64,000 bases of DNA, taken from DATJHM01 sp035493895. Lineage in GTDB: Bacteria; Chloroflexota; Ktedonobacteria; Ktedonobacterales; Ktedonobacteraceae. Below, piece after piece: positions 7,605 to 15,733 of the stretch. A program made the position numbers and the translations under genes. The notes beneath the pieces are model-generated. The model did not search any database and had not been told where the DNA came from. It worked only from the letters and a program-made list of their open reading frames with translations. Each line of letters begins with the position of its first letter. The first letter of the stretch is position 1. The DNA lies in contig DATJHM010000287.1 in the NCBI GenBank assembly GCA_035493895.1, positions 25,156-89,155 of the forward strand. Direction: 5' to 3'.

Positions 7605-9098
7605 ATGCAAGATCATTCTGCACCTGTACACGCTGCAATAGATATTGGTAGCAATACTATTCATCTGGTGATTGCCCATGCTCTGCCTGCTTCTCTCGAT
7701 ATTCTTGTTGATGAGGAGGAGATGGTACGCATCGGGGAAAGCGTGAATGCTACGGGCTCTATCTCTGCTGAGAAGCGTAAGCTGGCACTCTCTGTTCTGC
7801 GTAAGTATATTACGCTGGCACAAAAGCATGCAGCCGTTGAGCCTGTGCTTGGTGTGGCTACGGAGGCGATTCGTCAGGCCAAAAATAGTCAGGAGTTTCT
7901 TGAGGCCATCCGGCGCGAGACGGGTCTTACGGTCCACTTGATTGATGGCAATGCTGAGGCTACTCTGACATTCTTTGGGGCAACATATGAGCTGTTAGCA
8001 TCCTCTACACCTGCGAATGCTCTCGGTGTGCTTGATCTTGGTGGAGGAAGTATGGAACTGGTGGTGGCCCATCAGCAACAGATTTCCTGGCGCACTTCTG
8101 TGCCTCTTGGCTCTGGCTGGTTACATGATCGCTATCTCCTGTCCGATCCACCGACCGCTGACGATGTAGCGGTGGCGCGGACGTTTCTGCATACCTACTT
8201 TACGGCGATGCCGATCAAGGAGATTCCTGCCGTGCTGATTGCTACTGGCGGTAGCGCTAATTCTCTCTGGTACCTCGTCCAGCAGGCTTTCCCTGAAGAT
8301 GCATCGCCGCCCTGGCATCTCTCGCTTGCTCAGCTCGCACGCTGCGAGGATCTTCTCCGCTCTCTATCGGCTGAGCAGGTGGCCAGACGCTATCATCAGC
8401 CGGTCAAGCGTGCAGAAGTGCTGCTGGCTGGCATGCTGATAATCCAGACGCTGATGAAGCATCTGAAATTGGAGGAGATTCAGGTAAGCCCTCATGGCAT
8501 TCGTGAGGGAGCATTGCTGGCCTCTGCTCGCTATGGGGAGAACTGGCTGGAGCAGGTCACATTGGCCGGTGAACTTGCTGAAGAGGAGAACATGGAGCCT
8601 TCTGACGAGAAGCGTTATCCTGAGAAGGAGAAGGGTTTCGCGCAAGAATCTTTTGCACAATCAGGTCAACGTTTACTTCCCGATCGTGTGCAGAAGATGC
8701 TGGATTGGCGCTCCGATGTCTTAAAACATGAGGATGTTGAAGCTGTCCACAAGATGCGTGTGGCTTCTCGCCGCCTGCGTGCCGTGCTGGATGCGTTTGA
8801 AATTATTGGCAAGCCTAAGCTGTTTAAGGAGGTATATCGTCAGATAAAAGAAATTGCCGATATGTTGGGCTATGCGCGCGATACTGATGTGATGCTGGAG
8901 AATCTTTCGGCTCGTCTGGCCCGGGCGGACGAGACTGAGCAGGCTGGTTTGCGCTGGCTCATTGGGCGTCTCCAGTCCTATCGTCAGCAACATCAGAAGG
9001 CGTTGGAGACATTTCTTACGGATCTGGATGAGCAGCAATTAAAGCAGGATATCTCGGCATTTCTCTCTGAAGGAGGTGCTTCTCGTGGCAAAAGCTAA
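7605..9098 (+). CDS. Ppx/GppA-family phosphatase fused to the N-terminal half of a CHAD domain
   Basis: A protein of 497 residues from the ATG at 7605 (TTTGGAGG before it). Residues 10-300 are an exopolyphosphatase/pppGpp phosphatase domain with the actin-like phosphate-1 loop AAIDIGSNTIHLVIA, the catalytic region EAIRQAKN, and phosphate-2 LGVLDLGGGSMELV. Residues 365-490 carry the first half of a CHAD domain: HKMRVASRRLRAVLDAF and LGYARDTDVMLENL. CHAD domains bind polyphosphate. The Ppx HD domain normally C-terminal is absent here but is encoded two genes downstream. The frame overlaps the next gene by 14 bases. The likely job is hydrolysis or sensing of polyphosphate. Confidence 0.88.
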   Translation: MQDHSAPVHAAIDIGSNTIHLVIAHALPASLDILVDEEEMVRIGESVNATGSISAEKRKLALSVLRKYITLAQKHAAVEPVLGVATEAIRQAKNSQEFLEAIRRETGLTVHLIDGNAEATLTFFGATYELLASSTPANALGVLDLGGGSMELVVAHQQQISWRTSVPLGSGWLHDRYLLSDPPTADDVAVARTFLHTYFTAMPIKEIPAVLIATGGSANSLWYLVQQAFPEDASPPWHLSLAQLARCEDLLRSLSAEQVARRYHQPVKRAEVLLAGMLIIQTLMKHLKLEEIQVSPHGIREGALLASARYGENWLEQVTLAGELAEEENMEPSDEKRYPEKEKGFAQESFAQSGQRLLPDRVQKMLDWRSDVLKHEDVEAVHKMRVASRRLRAVLDAFEIIGKPKLFKEVYRQIKEIADMLGYARDTDVMLENLSARLARADETEQAGLRWLIGRLQSYRQQHQKALETFLTDLDEQQLKQDISAFLSEGGASRGKS

Positions 9099-9660
9099 AC
9101 CCGTCATTGGTCTATCCCCACGGACATCTACGGCTTTAAATGCGCGTATGATTGCTCGTACGCGTCTGGAGGAGCTCTATAGCTGGGATCAATACGTGAC
9201 GTTTCCCTATGCCGTTCGTGAGCTGCATAATCTGCGTATAGCGGCGAAACGTCTGCGCTATACGCTGGAGATTTTTCAGGAGGCGTTATCTCCCGCCTGT
9301 CAGTCTATCATTGCCGAGGTTGAGCAGATTCAGGAAGAGTTAGGCGCATTACATGACAGCGATGTGCTTATTGCTCTCTTACGCCTTTGTCTGGGAAGCC
9401 AGGATGCTGGAACTGCCTATACATCTCTCCTCGCACACGTTGAGAAGCAGAAAGGTCGTACATTGCTCAATCCTGTGCTTCTCGCATTTCTCCTCGCTCC
9501 TGATGCAATTCCGTCTGCAAATGAGCGGGCAGGTCTGGAACGGCTAGTAACGGATTTTCAGACCAGGCGCAAGGAGCAATACGCTGCATTTTATCGGCAT
9601 TGGAGCCAGCTCAGGGACCGTAACTTCTTTCACGAGGTACTTGCTATCCTTGCGGATTAG
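9085..9660 (+). CDS. CHAD domain protein, C-terminal half of a split CHAD
   Basis: A protein of 191 residues from the GTG at 9085, nine bases after AGGAGG; the start lies inside the preceding gene (14-base overlap, different frame), so translation is probably coupled. It contains the second CHAD motif set, VRELHNLRIAAKRLRYTLEIF and IQEELGALHDSDVLIAL, which in ordinary CHAD proteins follows the first set in one chain. The missing first set ends the upstream Ppx gene. The two polypeptides may assemble into one polyphosphate-binding helical bundle. A frameshift in an ancestral fusion is the alternative, but the well-placed ribosome binding site favours a real gene. Confidence 0.82.
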   Translation: MAKAKPVIGLSPRTSTALNARMIARTRLEELYSWDQYVTFPYAVRELHNLRIAAKRLRYTLEIFQEALSPACQSIIAEVEQIQEELGALHDSDVLIALLRLCLGSQDAGTAYTSLLAHVEKQKGRTLLNPVLLAFLLAPDAIPSANERAGLERLVTDFQTRRKEQYAAFYRHWSQLRDRNFFHEVLAILAD

Positions 9661-9751
9661 TGGTACAAATGGGATATAATAGTTTTCTTGTCTGGTGGTT
9701 ACGATGTGCTGTAGCGTGTTCTCTAAAAAGTTTCTTTTGTTTTTCTCTACT

Positions 9752-9767
9752 AAAAGGCTAGCCTTTT
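9752..9767. repeat. 16-bp perfect palindrome
   Basis: AAAAGGCTAGCCTTTT lies between the CHAD gene and the HD gene, about 65 bases before the latter's start. It could be an operator or, with its terminal T-run, a weak terminator. Confidence 0.45.
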
Positions 9768-9831
9768 TACTATATTGATATCTTTTAATTATACGAGCGC
9801 CCGTTTTTCATGACTGTAGGAGGAATCTCGA

Positions 9832-10482
9832 ATGATGACATCAAATCCTATTGAGGAAGTAACCTGGTGGCAGAATGTTAACCCCACTCCAGAGGAACTT
9901 CACTTGAGCGGAGGATTACAGGTCGAGGATTGGCCTCATGCACGTCAGGTGATGTCCCTCTCGATCCAGTTATTTGAGGCTACTTCCCCATTGCATCATC
10001 TTGATGTCCAGGCCCGGCGTTTGCTGGAGCGAGCTGCATTACTCCATAATACAGGGATAATGATAGAGGCGCGACGTCACCACAAGCATTCGTTTCGCCT
10101 GATTAAAGAGGCTGTGCTGCCAGATTTTTCTGATGCAGAGCGCCATGAAATTGCCTGTATTGCGCGCTACCATCGCCGTGCTCTCCCCAGTAATCATCAT
10201 GATGAATATGCTGTGCTCGGTCGTGCAGCACGCAAACGCGTTTCTCTTTTATCCTCGCTCCTGCGTATTGCAGACGCACTCGATTACCACCATGATGGAC
10301 GCGTCTTGCGTCTGGAGACAGACCTTCCTGCCTGCGATAAGACGACCTGGGCCTTGCTGGCTACGGTTCGTCCTTTAGCTGATCTGGATGTTGAATTTGA
10401 ACAGGTGCATGAGAAGGCTGATCTTTTTGAGCGCGTCTTTAAGCACAAGCTGAGTTTTACGGTACTCTACGGAGAAATTTAA
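9832..10482 (+). CDS. HD-domain protein resembling the C-terminal domain of exopolyphosphatase
   Basis: A protein of 216 residues; TAGGAGGA precedes the ATG at 9832. It matches the HD-like domain found C-terminal in long Ppx proteins: WPHARQVMSLSIQLFEA, LLERAALLHNTG, HHKHSFRLIKEA, EIACIARYHRRALP and LLRIADALDYHHD. In several positions the classical HD metal pair is replaced (LLHNTG), as in Ppx homologues, so it may be structural rather than hydrolytic. With the two genes upstream it rebuilds a full Ppx plus CHAD set from separate polypeptides, so a role in polyphosphate or (p)ppGpp turnover is inferred from context. Confidence 0.8.
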   Translation: MMTSNPIEEVTWWQNVNPTPEELHLSGGLQVEDWPHARQVMSLSIQLFEATSPLHHLDVQARRLLERAALLHNTGIMIEARRHHKHSFRLIKEAVLPDFSDAERHEIACIARYHRRALPSNHHDEYAVLGRAARKRVSLLSSLLRIADALDYHHDGRVLRLETDLPACDKTTWALLATVRPLADLDVEFEQVHEKADLFERVFKHKLSFTVLYGEI

Positions 10483-10501
10483 GGCTTATCTGCTGCTGAT
10501 A

Positions 10502-10549
10502 AAAAGGCCGGTTGATTTTCAATGATTTTCGAAAATCAACCGGCCTTTT
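10502..10549. terminator. Strong bidirectional terminator
   Basis: A perfect 19-bp stem, AAAAGGCCGGTTGATTTTC (10502-10520) with GAAAATCAACCGGCCTTTT (10531-10549), and a ten-base loop. A/T runs flank both sides, so it can stop the HD gene (plus) and secF (minus). Confidence 0.85.
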
Positions 10550-10555
10550 GTTTGA

Positions 10556-10592
10556 CATTGTCAAGCCAGCTATTGCAGCTCGCTTGACAATG
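10556..10592 (-). terminator. Inverted repeat just downstream of secF
   Basis: CATTGTCAAGC (10556-10566) and GCTTGACAATG (10582-10592) form an 11-bp perfect stem that ends five bases from the secF stop codon. No clear U-run follows; it probably acts with the neighbouring 19-bp hairpin or protects the 3' end. Confidence 0.55.
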
Positions 10593-10597
10593 TTCGT

Positions 10598-11971
10598 TTA
10601 GCCTTTTGTCCGCGCCAGCTCACGCCCTTCGCGCTCACGACGCCTGGGAGGGAGGTCGCGGTTGCGATTGAAGCGATCCAGGCCCATCTCGCCTTTCTCC
10701 CAGATCACCAGCATCATACTGGCGTTGAAGATGGACGAGTACGTTCCGCTAAAGATACCGATGAGCAGGGCCAGTGTGAAGTTATGGACACTACTGCCCG
10801 GTTGCGTGAAGAGGGTCAGCGTTGCCAGTGTAAAGAGTACGGTCAGTGATGTGTTCAATGAGCGAGACATCGTCTGCACCAGACTGGCATCGACGACCTG
10901 CTCAAAGGTCTCTGAAGTACTGCGCTGCATATTCTCTCTGATACGGTCGAACACGACGATGGTATCATGCACCGAGAAACCAACGACGGTGAGTACTGCT
11001 GTCAGGAACAGGGAGTCGACCTGGACGCCAAACAGCCAGCCCAGAATCGAGAAGACCCCGAGCAGAACCAGTACGTCGTGCAGCAAGGCGATGATCGCAC
11101 AGGCACCATAACGCCAGGCCTTGGGCACCTTGCGGAACGAGAACGAGATGTACAGCAGAATCAGGATCGAGGCGGCCAGGACAGCGAAGAACGCATTGCG
11201 CGTCGTCTCGCTCGCCACCGAGGGTCCTACCTCAGAGTTGCTGTCAAGCATCGTGTAAGGTCCACCAGCCGCCAGAATTGCGCCCTGGAGCCGGGGAATA
11301 TCCTGCGTCTGCAAGCTCGATCGTGTTTGAATATTGATCGTTTGTGTGGTGGTACCTTGCTTGATATCAGCCACACTGACCGGGATCGTGGCCGCGTTGG
11401 TGCTGGTAGCAGCAGGCGTGCTGGTAGCGGCAGGGGTACTGGTGGCTGCTGCCGTGGCCTGTGCTGTTGGCGTTGCCACTACTGGAGCGGGAGCGCCTTT
11501 AGACGGATCACTGGTCTTCGGCAAGTTATTTAATGCGCTCTGGACATCGCTTATCTGCGGTGTGGTTTTGAAGCCGGTGACCGAGACAAGCGTGATCGTC
11601 TTACCATTTATCGGTACGTCAGAGAATTTGACATTGACACCGCTGAACTTATTTTGCAGCGCCGTCTGGATTGCCGTCTCGACATTGGTATCGACCTGGG
11701 TATTCATGCGAATATAAATGAGTTTGCCAGGCTGGGTCTGCTTATTATTGCCGAGTGAAACGTCTAACGCTTGCAGATTGAGTGGTTGAAGCCAGCGTTG
11801 TACATCGTTGACTGAATTGACCTGTGTCTGCTGCTGCAATTCAATAATTGAGCCCCCGGCAAAATCGATGCCGACATCGAGTCCATGGATCAGCAATGAT
11901 ATGACACCAGGAATAATGACTATCAGCGAGATAATGAGAAAAACATAGCGATATTTAACAAGCCTGAACAC
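10598..11971 (-). CDS. secF: Protein translocase subunit SecF
   Basis: A protein of 457 residues with a GTG start at 11971 after GAGGAGAG. It has the SecF signature in order: first membrane helix, GLDVGIDFAGGSIIEL, a periplasmic P1 domain, then five membrane helices in the C-terminal half containing VGFSVHDTIVVFDRIREN and SLNTSLTVLFTLATLTLF. SecF pairs with SecD to pull translocated proteins across the membrane using the proton gradient. Unusual is an Ala/Thr/Pro-rich insert of about 45 residues in P1 (repeats of TSTPAA). The gene is 15 bases downstream of secD in an operon. Confidence 0.96.
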   Translation of the reverse strand: MFRLVKYRYVFLIISLIVIIPGVISLLIHGLDVGIDFAGGSIIELQQQTQVNSVNDVQRWLQPLNLQALDVSLGNNKQTQPGKLIYIRMNTQVDTNVETAIQTALQNKFSGVNVKFSDVPINGKTITLVSVTGFKTTPQISDVQSALNNLPKTSDPSKGAPAPVVATPTAQATAAATSTPAATSTPAATSTNAATIPVSVADIKQGTTTQTINIQTRSSLQTQDIPRLQGAILAAGGPYTMLDSNSEVGPSVASETTRNAFFAVLAASILILLYISFSFRKVPKAWRYGACAIIALLHDVLVLLGVFSILGWLFGVQVDSLFLTAVLTVVGFSVHDTIVVFDRIRENMQRSTSETFEQVVDASLVQTMSRSLNTSLTVLFTLATLTLFTQPGSSVHNFTLALLIGIFSGTYSSIFNASMMLVIWEKGEMGLDRFNRNRDLPPRRREREGRELARTKG

Positions 11972-11986
11972 GGCACTCTCCTCTTC

Positions 11987-13372
11987 TTATACCGCGCTGT
12001 TCCGACGTGCCAGGCTGGCCGAAGGAACTGCATCCAAAGGTAGCCCAAACAATGCGGGATGATTAATCACGCCAGTCGGCACAAGCAGGTTCAGGAAGGT
12101 GCGTGTGACGACGACAGCGGTAAACAAACTGACGATCACACCCAGAAAGAGGGTAGTCGCGAAACCAACGATGATCGTTGCGCCAAAGTTTGTGCCGAAT
12201 CCGTACAGGACGCCACAGGTAATAAGCGTCGAAAAGTTTGAGTCGCGAATGGAGGGCCATGCACGCTTCCACCCAATATCGATAGCTGAAGCTAAGAGCC
12301 TGCCTGCGCGTAGTTCTTCTTTGACGCGCTCGAATATGAGCACGTTTGCGTCAACCGCCATACCGATTGACAGAATAAAACCGGCGATCCCTTCCAGGGT
12401 GAGGGTGACTCCGATCAATTTAAAGATGGCGAATGTCGTGATCGTGTAGAGGATCAGGGCCACGTCCGCCAGAAATCCTGGGAGGCGATAGTAAAGCAAC
12501 ATGAATAACATGACAATGCCCAGGCCAATGGCACCGGCCATCAGGCTTCTATTAATAGAATCCTGGCCCAATGTCGCCCCGACTGTATTTTCACTGGCGA
12601 TGGTAAAGGAGATGGGTAGGGCACCATACTTTAAAACACTGACGAGCTGATTCGCCTGCGTGTAGGTAAACTGGCCTGTGATCTGACCATTTCCGGGGAT
12701 CTGGCTCTGAATCTGAGGTGACGAGATGACCTGTCGATCGAGCGTTACGGTGAGGTAATCACCAATGTGGCTGGCGGTATAAGAGCTGAGCTTGCCAATA
12801 GCCGCGCCCTGCATTGAGAATTCGATGACGTATTGACCGGTCTGAGGGTCCTGACCAACGTTGAGCGATTTAGAATCGAGGTTCGCTCCCGTAAAGAGCG
12901 GCTGATCCCCTGGGTTGGTCGAAGCATAATCGCTCGGGTTAAGCGTTGTGCCCGCCTGTAAGCTGGTGGTTCCGGTATCCCAGAACTCGAGCTTGCCGGT
13001 CTTGAGGAGTGAATTGATGGCCTGCTGCGTGTTACCATTGTTCAGGCCCGGTAATTCTACTGATAGGCTTGGTTGCCCGTTTGAAGTTTGTACGCGGATG
13101 ATTGGCTGGTTGACGCCGAGACCACCATTCACGCGCTGTTCAATTTGCGTACGTACTGCTTGCATTACCTGATCTGAGGTATTCTGACCTGGTTTCGGTA
13201 CCATCAAGACCTGTACGCCGCCTTGCAGATCGAGCCCTTCTTTAATCGTGAAGGGGTTATTGATGCCGTGCCAGGGCTTGCCGTTAACTGGGTTGGGCCA
13301 GAAAACGACGTATGATGCCCCAATGGCCAGCAAGATGATGAAGAGGAGGAGTGTGAGTGTTCCTCGCCGCAT
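11987..13372 (-). CDS. secD: Protein translocase subunit SecD
   Basis: A protein of 461 residues. After one N-terminal membrane helix comes the SecD signature GLDLQGGVQVLM, the P1 and P1-base domain (VNQPIIRVQTSNGQPSLSV, then LEFWDTGTT), and five C-terminal membrane helices with the motif AGFILSIGMAVDANVLIFER typical of RND-type SecD. GAGGGAAT precedes the ATG at 13372. It acts in the membrane with SecF in the late step of Sec export. First gene of a secD-secF operon, with about 350 bases of untranslated sequence upstream. Confidence 0.96.
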   Translation of the reverse strand: MRRGTLTLLLFIILLAIGASYVVFWPNPVNGKPWHGINNPFTIKEGLDLQGGVQVLMVPKPGQNTSDQVMQAVRTQIEQRVNGGLGVNQPIIRVQTSNGQPSLSVELPGLNNGNTQQAINSLLKTGKLEFWDTGTTSLQAGTTLNPSDYASTNPGDQPLFTGANLDSKSLNVGQDPQTGQYVIEFSMQGAAIGKLSSYTASHIGDYLTVTLDRQVISSPQIQSQIPGNGQITGQFTYTQANQLVSVLKYGALPISFTIASENTVGATLGQDSINRSLMAGAIGLGIVMLFMLLYYRLPGFLADVALILYTITTFAIFKLIGVTLTLEGIAGFILSIGMAVDANVLIFERVKEELRAGRLLASAIDIGWKRAWPSIRDSNFSTLITCGVLYGFGTNFGATIIVGFATTLFLGVIVSLFTAVVVTRTFLNLLVPTGVINHPALFGLPLDAVPSASLARRNSAV

Positions 13373-13726
13373 GTGTTATATTCCCTCTCACTCAAAATTC
13401 TTTCTTGAAACGGAAAAAGCATGTATAAATCTGACGGCCCATCTTCCATTGGCGCAATATCGTTGCACACTTGCTGATTTCTGTATCGGGATGCGAAAAA
13501 AAGCCTTATCAGGTCATTGTGCAGTATAGCACAGTTGCCTGCCATTTCCTATCCCGTTCTCAGCTCAGCTTACTGGCTGTTTCCTGCTTGCATGCGCCCG
13601 CATTGAGCACATTTCGCTCTATCTCCTCTTTCTAACGAGTGTTGATAGGCGAAAGTTGCCTGTCTTTCTTTATGATAATCCCTTTGTCTATCTGGAGCCT
13701 GTGGAGAGAATGAAGCAAAGGTACTA
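13373..13726. other. Intergenic region upstream of secD
   Basis: A 354-base stretch without a gene. It holds a candidate minus-strand extended -10 element, TGCTATACT (complement at 13523-13531), about 150 bases before secD, which would leave a long secD leader. No convincing structure or riboswitch was recognised in that leader. Confidence 0.4.
13523..13531 (-). promoter_or_regulatory. Extended -10 element TGCTATACT before secD
   Basis: The minus strand reads TGCTATACT, the same nonamer found upstream of the phosphodiesterase gene (15069-15077) and the phosphodiester glycosidase gene (38972-38980). The -35 region here is weak. Confidence 0.4.
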
Positions 13727-15007
13727 TTATAGGGGGAGTACCAGGAAGGGGATCTCCATTTCTTCGGGGGTGAGCCCTCCATGGTGGCCTTGAAAATGCA
13801 TCTCAAATTTCCCCTCCTCGTACCACCAGACGGTCTCGTATTTATAGGGCAGGATGACGACATTCCCCAATCTCTCGAGGAGCGCTGTTGATGGCTCCTC
13901 GAGCCCGAAGAAATGTTTCTCGATCAGCTCTTTTGTACGGTACACTTCGGCTTTCCGCGCGAGCTTTTGTTGTAGTTCGTCGATTGCCTGCTGCTCATAC
14001 TCTTCTTTCACATACAGAAACATGTCCCGCGCTGATCCGGCAGGGACGAGGAGGCGTCCTTTTTTGTTGGTTTTGAGATAATGTTCTATTTGTGCCATCT
14101 GTCTGTTGAGATAAACGGTGGTATGTGGATTGACTTCGGCCTGCCCATGATCGGCGGTCATGATGAAGAGCGTATTGCCGCTTTTACCGCGCACATTTTT
14201 GTAGAACAGATTGTTCATCTGGGTGAGGAAGTTGTCGATGACCTCTTCGGTCAGGCGGGCATAAGGACCATAGTGATGGCTGGCGATGTCTATGCGGTCA
14301 AAATAGAGAAAATAATAGCTCGGCTCGCTGTTCGGTTGTGTGAGCAGGTATGTCATTCGTTCAAGTGCGTCCTGAAGATTGGAATAGGGGTGCACCTGCG
14401 CACCGCGAAAGACGATATCCGAATAGGTGGATGGCGTATATGACTGGTATTGTAGTACATGCGAGCGCACTCCTTGTGCTCTCAGGGTCTCATAAAATGT
14501 TTGCGGCGGAAAGAACGCCGTTGTGGCAATGTTGCTGCGTTTGATGGTGTCGCGTGCATGCTTCTCTCCGGCAAATGAGAAGAGCAGCGGAGAGATAATT
14601 TCGTCAACAAGTGGTTCGTAGTAGTTCCATTCGTACACTCCGCTCTGTCCTACGTTGAGGCCGGTATGGATGCAGGTAACATGCGCTGCTGTGGTTGAGG
14701 GAAATTGTGAGGTGAGTTTTGAGACGACGCCATCGGTGAGGATGGTTTTGAGAAAGGGATATTTTTCTGCGTGCCGCTCAAAAATTTTCCAGCCGAAGGC
14801 GTCGATAAAGAAGAGCACCACTTTGTCATATTTCTGTGGTAACGAGCCAAAAACGTCAATTGGTAGTCCACTCTCTCCCTGGCCAGTAAGCAGGTGGCTG
14901 ATGGTCTGAGGAATGTTGGCAAAGCAATAGGAATCATAACGTGGCCTGATGAAGCGCTGCGAGAATCTTGAGCCATTCACCGTGGTTACTGAGGCTGAAT
15001 TAAGCAT
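13727..15007 (-). CDS. Type I phosphodiesterase / nucleotide pyrophosphatase family protein
   Basis: A protein of 426 residues; GGAAAGAG precedes the ATG at 15007. It belongs to the alkaline phosphatase superfamily: KVVLFFIDAFGW supplies the first metal Asp, QFPSTTAAHVTCIHTG the Thr nucleophile, FDRIDIASHHYGP the Asp and His of the second site, and MTADHGQAE the Asp-His pair. All metal ligands appear present. There is no signal peptide, so it is probably cytoplasmic and cleaves phosphodiester or pyrophosphate bonds; the substrate is unknown. It is a monocistronic minus-strand gene with a good extended -10 element about 60 bases upstream. Confidence 0.85.
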   Translation of the reverse strand: MLNSASVTTVNGSRFSQRFIRPRYDSYCFANIPQTISHLLTGQGESGLPIDVFGSLPQKYDKVVLFFIDAFGWKIFERHAEKYPFLKTILTDGVVSKLTSQFPSTTAAHVTCIHTGLNVGQSGVYEWNYYEPLVDEIISPLLFSFAGEKHARDTIKRSNIATTAFFPPQTFYETLRAQGVRSHVLQYQSYTPSTYSDIVFRGAQVHPYSNLQDALERMTYLLTQPNSEPSYYFLYFDRIDIASHHYGPYARLTEEVIDNFLTQMNNLFYKNVRGKSGNTLFIMTADHGQAEVNPHTTVYLNRQMAQIEHYLKTNKKGRLLVPAGSARDMFLYVKEEYEQQAIDELQQKLARKAEVYRTKELIEKHFFGLEEPSTALLERLGNVVILPYKYETVWWYEEGKFEMHFQGHHGGLTPEEMEIPFLVLPL

Positions 15008-15068
15008 GCTCTTTCCTGCTTCCTGGTAGCTGGCCTGATTTGAATGAGAATGATCAATCTATGTGAGT

Positions 15069-15077
15069 AGTATAGCA
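15069..15077 (-). promoter_or_regulatory. Extended -10 element TGCTATACT before the phosphodiesterase gene
   Basis: The minus strand reads TGCTATACT, ending about 62 bases upstream of the ATG at 15007. No good -35 hexamer is present at 17 bases, in keeping with an extended -10 promoter. Confidence 0.5.
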
Positions 15078-15134
15078 TGAAAGCTTGTGCAATTAGCACT
15101 CGATTCCCGTACATTTATTTTGTGCAACGGAAAA

Positions 15135-15165
15135 GGCCTCCTGTCAGAACGCTCAGCAGGAGGCC
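15135..15165 (-). terminator. Terminator of the 56-residue gene
   Basis: GGCCTCCTG (15135-15143) pairs with CAGGAGGCC (15157-15165); on the minus strand TTTTCC follows. It lies 66 bases downstream of the small gene's stop. Confidence 0.65.
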
Positions 15166-15231
15166 GGAAAACGAAGGATAGATTACTCACTACTTTTTTA
15201 GATGTAAGAGGAGGATAGGACCTTTTTATGA

Positions 15232-15402
15232 CTACTCACCCTTGCGATGTTTTTTCTCTTTGTGCTCTTTCATGACGGTTCGTGCCGCAACTTCCTCTGC
15301 CCTATCCCCATAACGACCACTTTTTTGCGCTGATTCTTTAATATGCTCGTACTGGCGTTCTTCTTTCTCACCTACGCCCTTTAAAGGCTTCTTATCTGGC
15401 AT
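15232..15402 (-). CDS. Small basic hydrophilic protein, plasmid-stabilisation/stress-type
   Basis: A 56-residue protein: ATG at 15402, stop TAG at 15232-15234, and a textbook AGAAGGAGGTG six bases upstream of the start. The sequence contains KGVGEKEERQYEHIKESA and GRYGDRAEEVAARTVMKEHK, the pattern of small proteins often labelled plasmid stabilisation or general stress proteins (KxERQYEHIK, RAEEVAARTV). It is Lys/Glu-rich and has no membrane segment. Its own terminator follows. The function of the family is poorly defined; the strong ribosome site suggests high expression. Confidence 0.8.
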   Translation of the reverse strand: MPDKKPLKGVGEKEERQYEHIKESAQKSGRYGDRAEEVAARTVMKEHKEKKHRKGE

Positions 15403-15733
15403 GAATGCACCTCCTTCTGGAAACTTTCCCTTGTTGTGTATTTGCCAACATTTTTTGCCTATGTTTTCTACACGAATCTCCTTTGTGTATGGTTTCTGTT
15501 CTGCGCTGCCTGCTTTCTGCCCTTCTCAGCATGCAGGACGTTTGTTGTCAGGTTGCTCAGAGAGGAGATATACTGGTGATTGTATATGCTATTGACCTCG
15601 ACTATGGATTGCAATTTGCAATCAGATGCTGAAGCCAACGATTTTTATGTAAGATAGGTCTGTAAAATAAGCTTTCTTCCAATTATGCTGCTTTCTGGAA
15701 AGAAGCCGTTTCGCTACACGAGAAGGAAATAGT

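Noticed and set aside
9085..9098. Programmed ribosomal frameshift between Ppx-CHAD and CHAD genes
   Set aside because: No slippery heptamer was seen, and a well-placed AGGAGG with GTG start explains the second gene more simply.
10967..11717. Plus-strand frames of 127-188 residues inside secF
   Set aside because: They mirror the Ala/Thr-rich insert and membrane helices of SecF and have no recognisable pattern or ribosome site.
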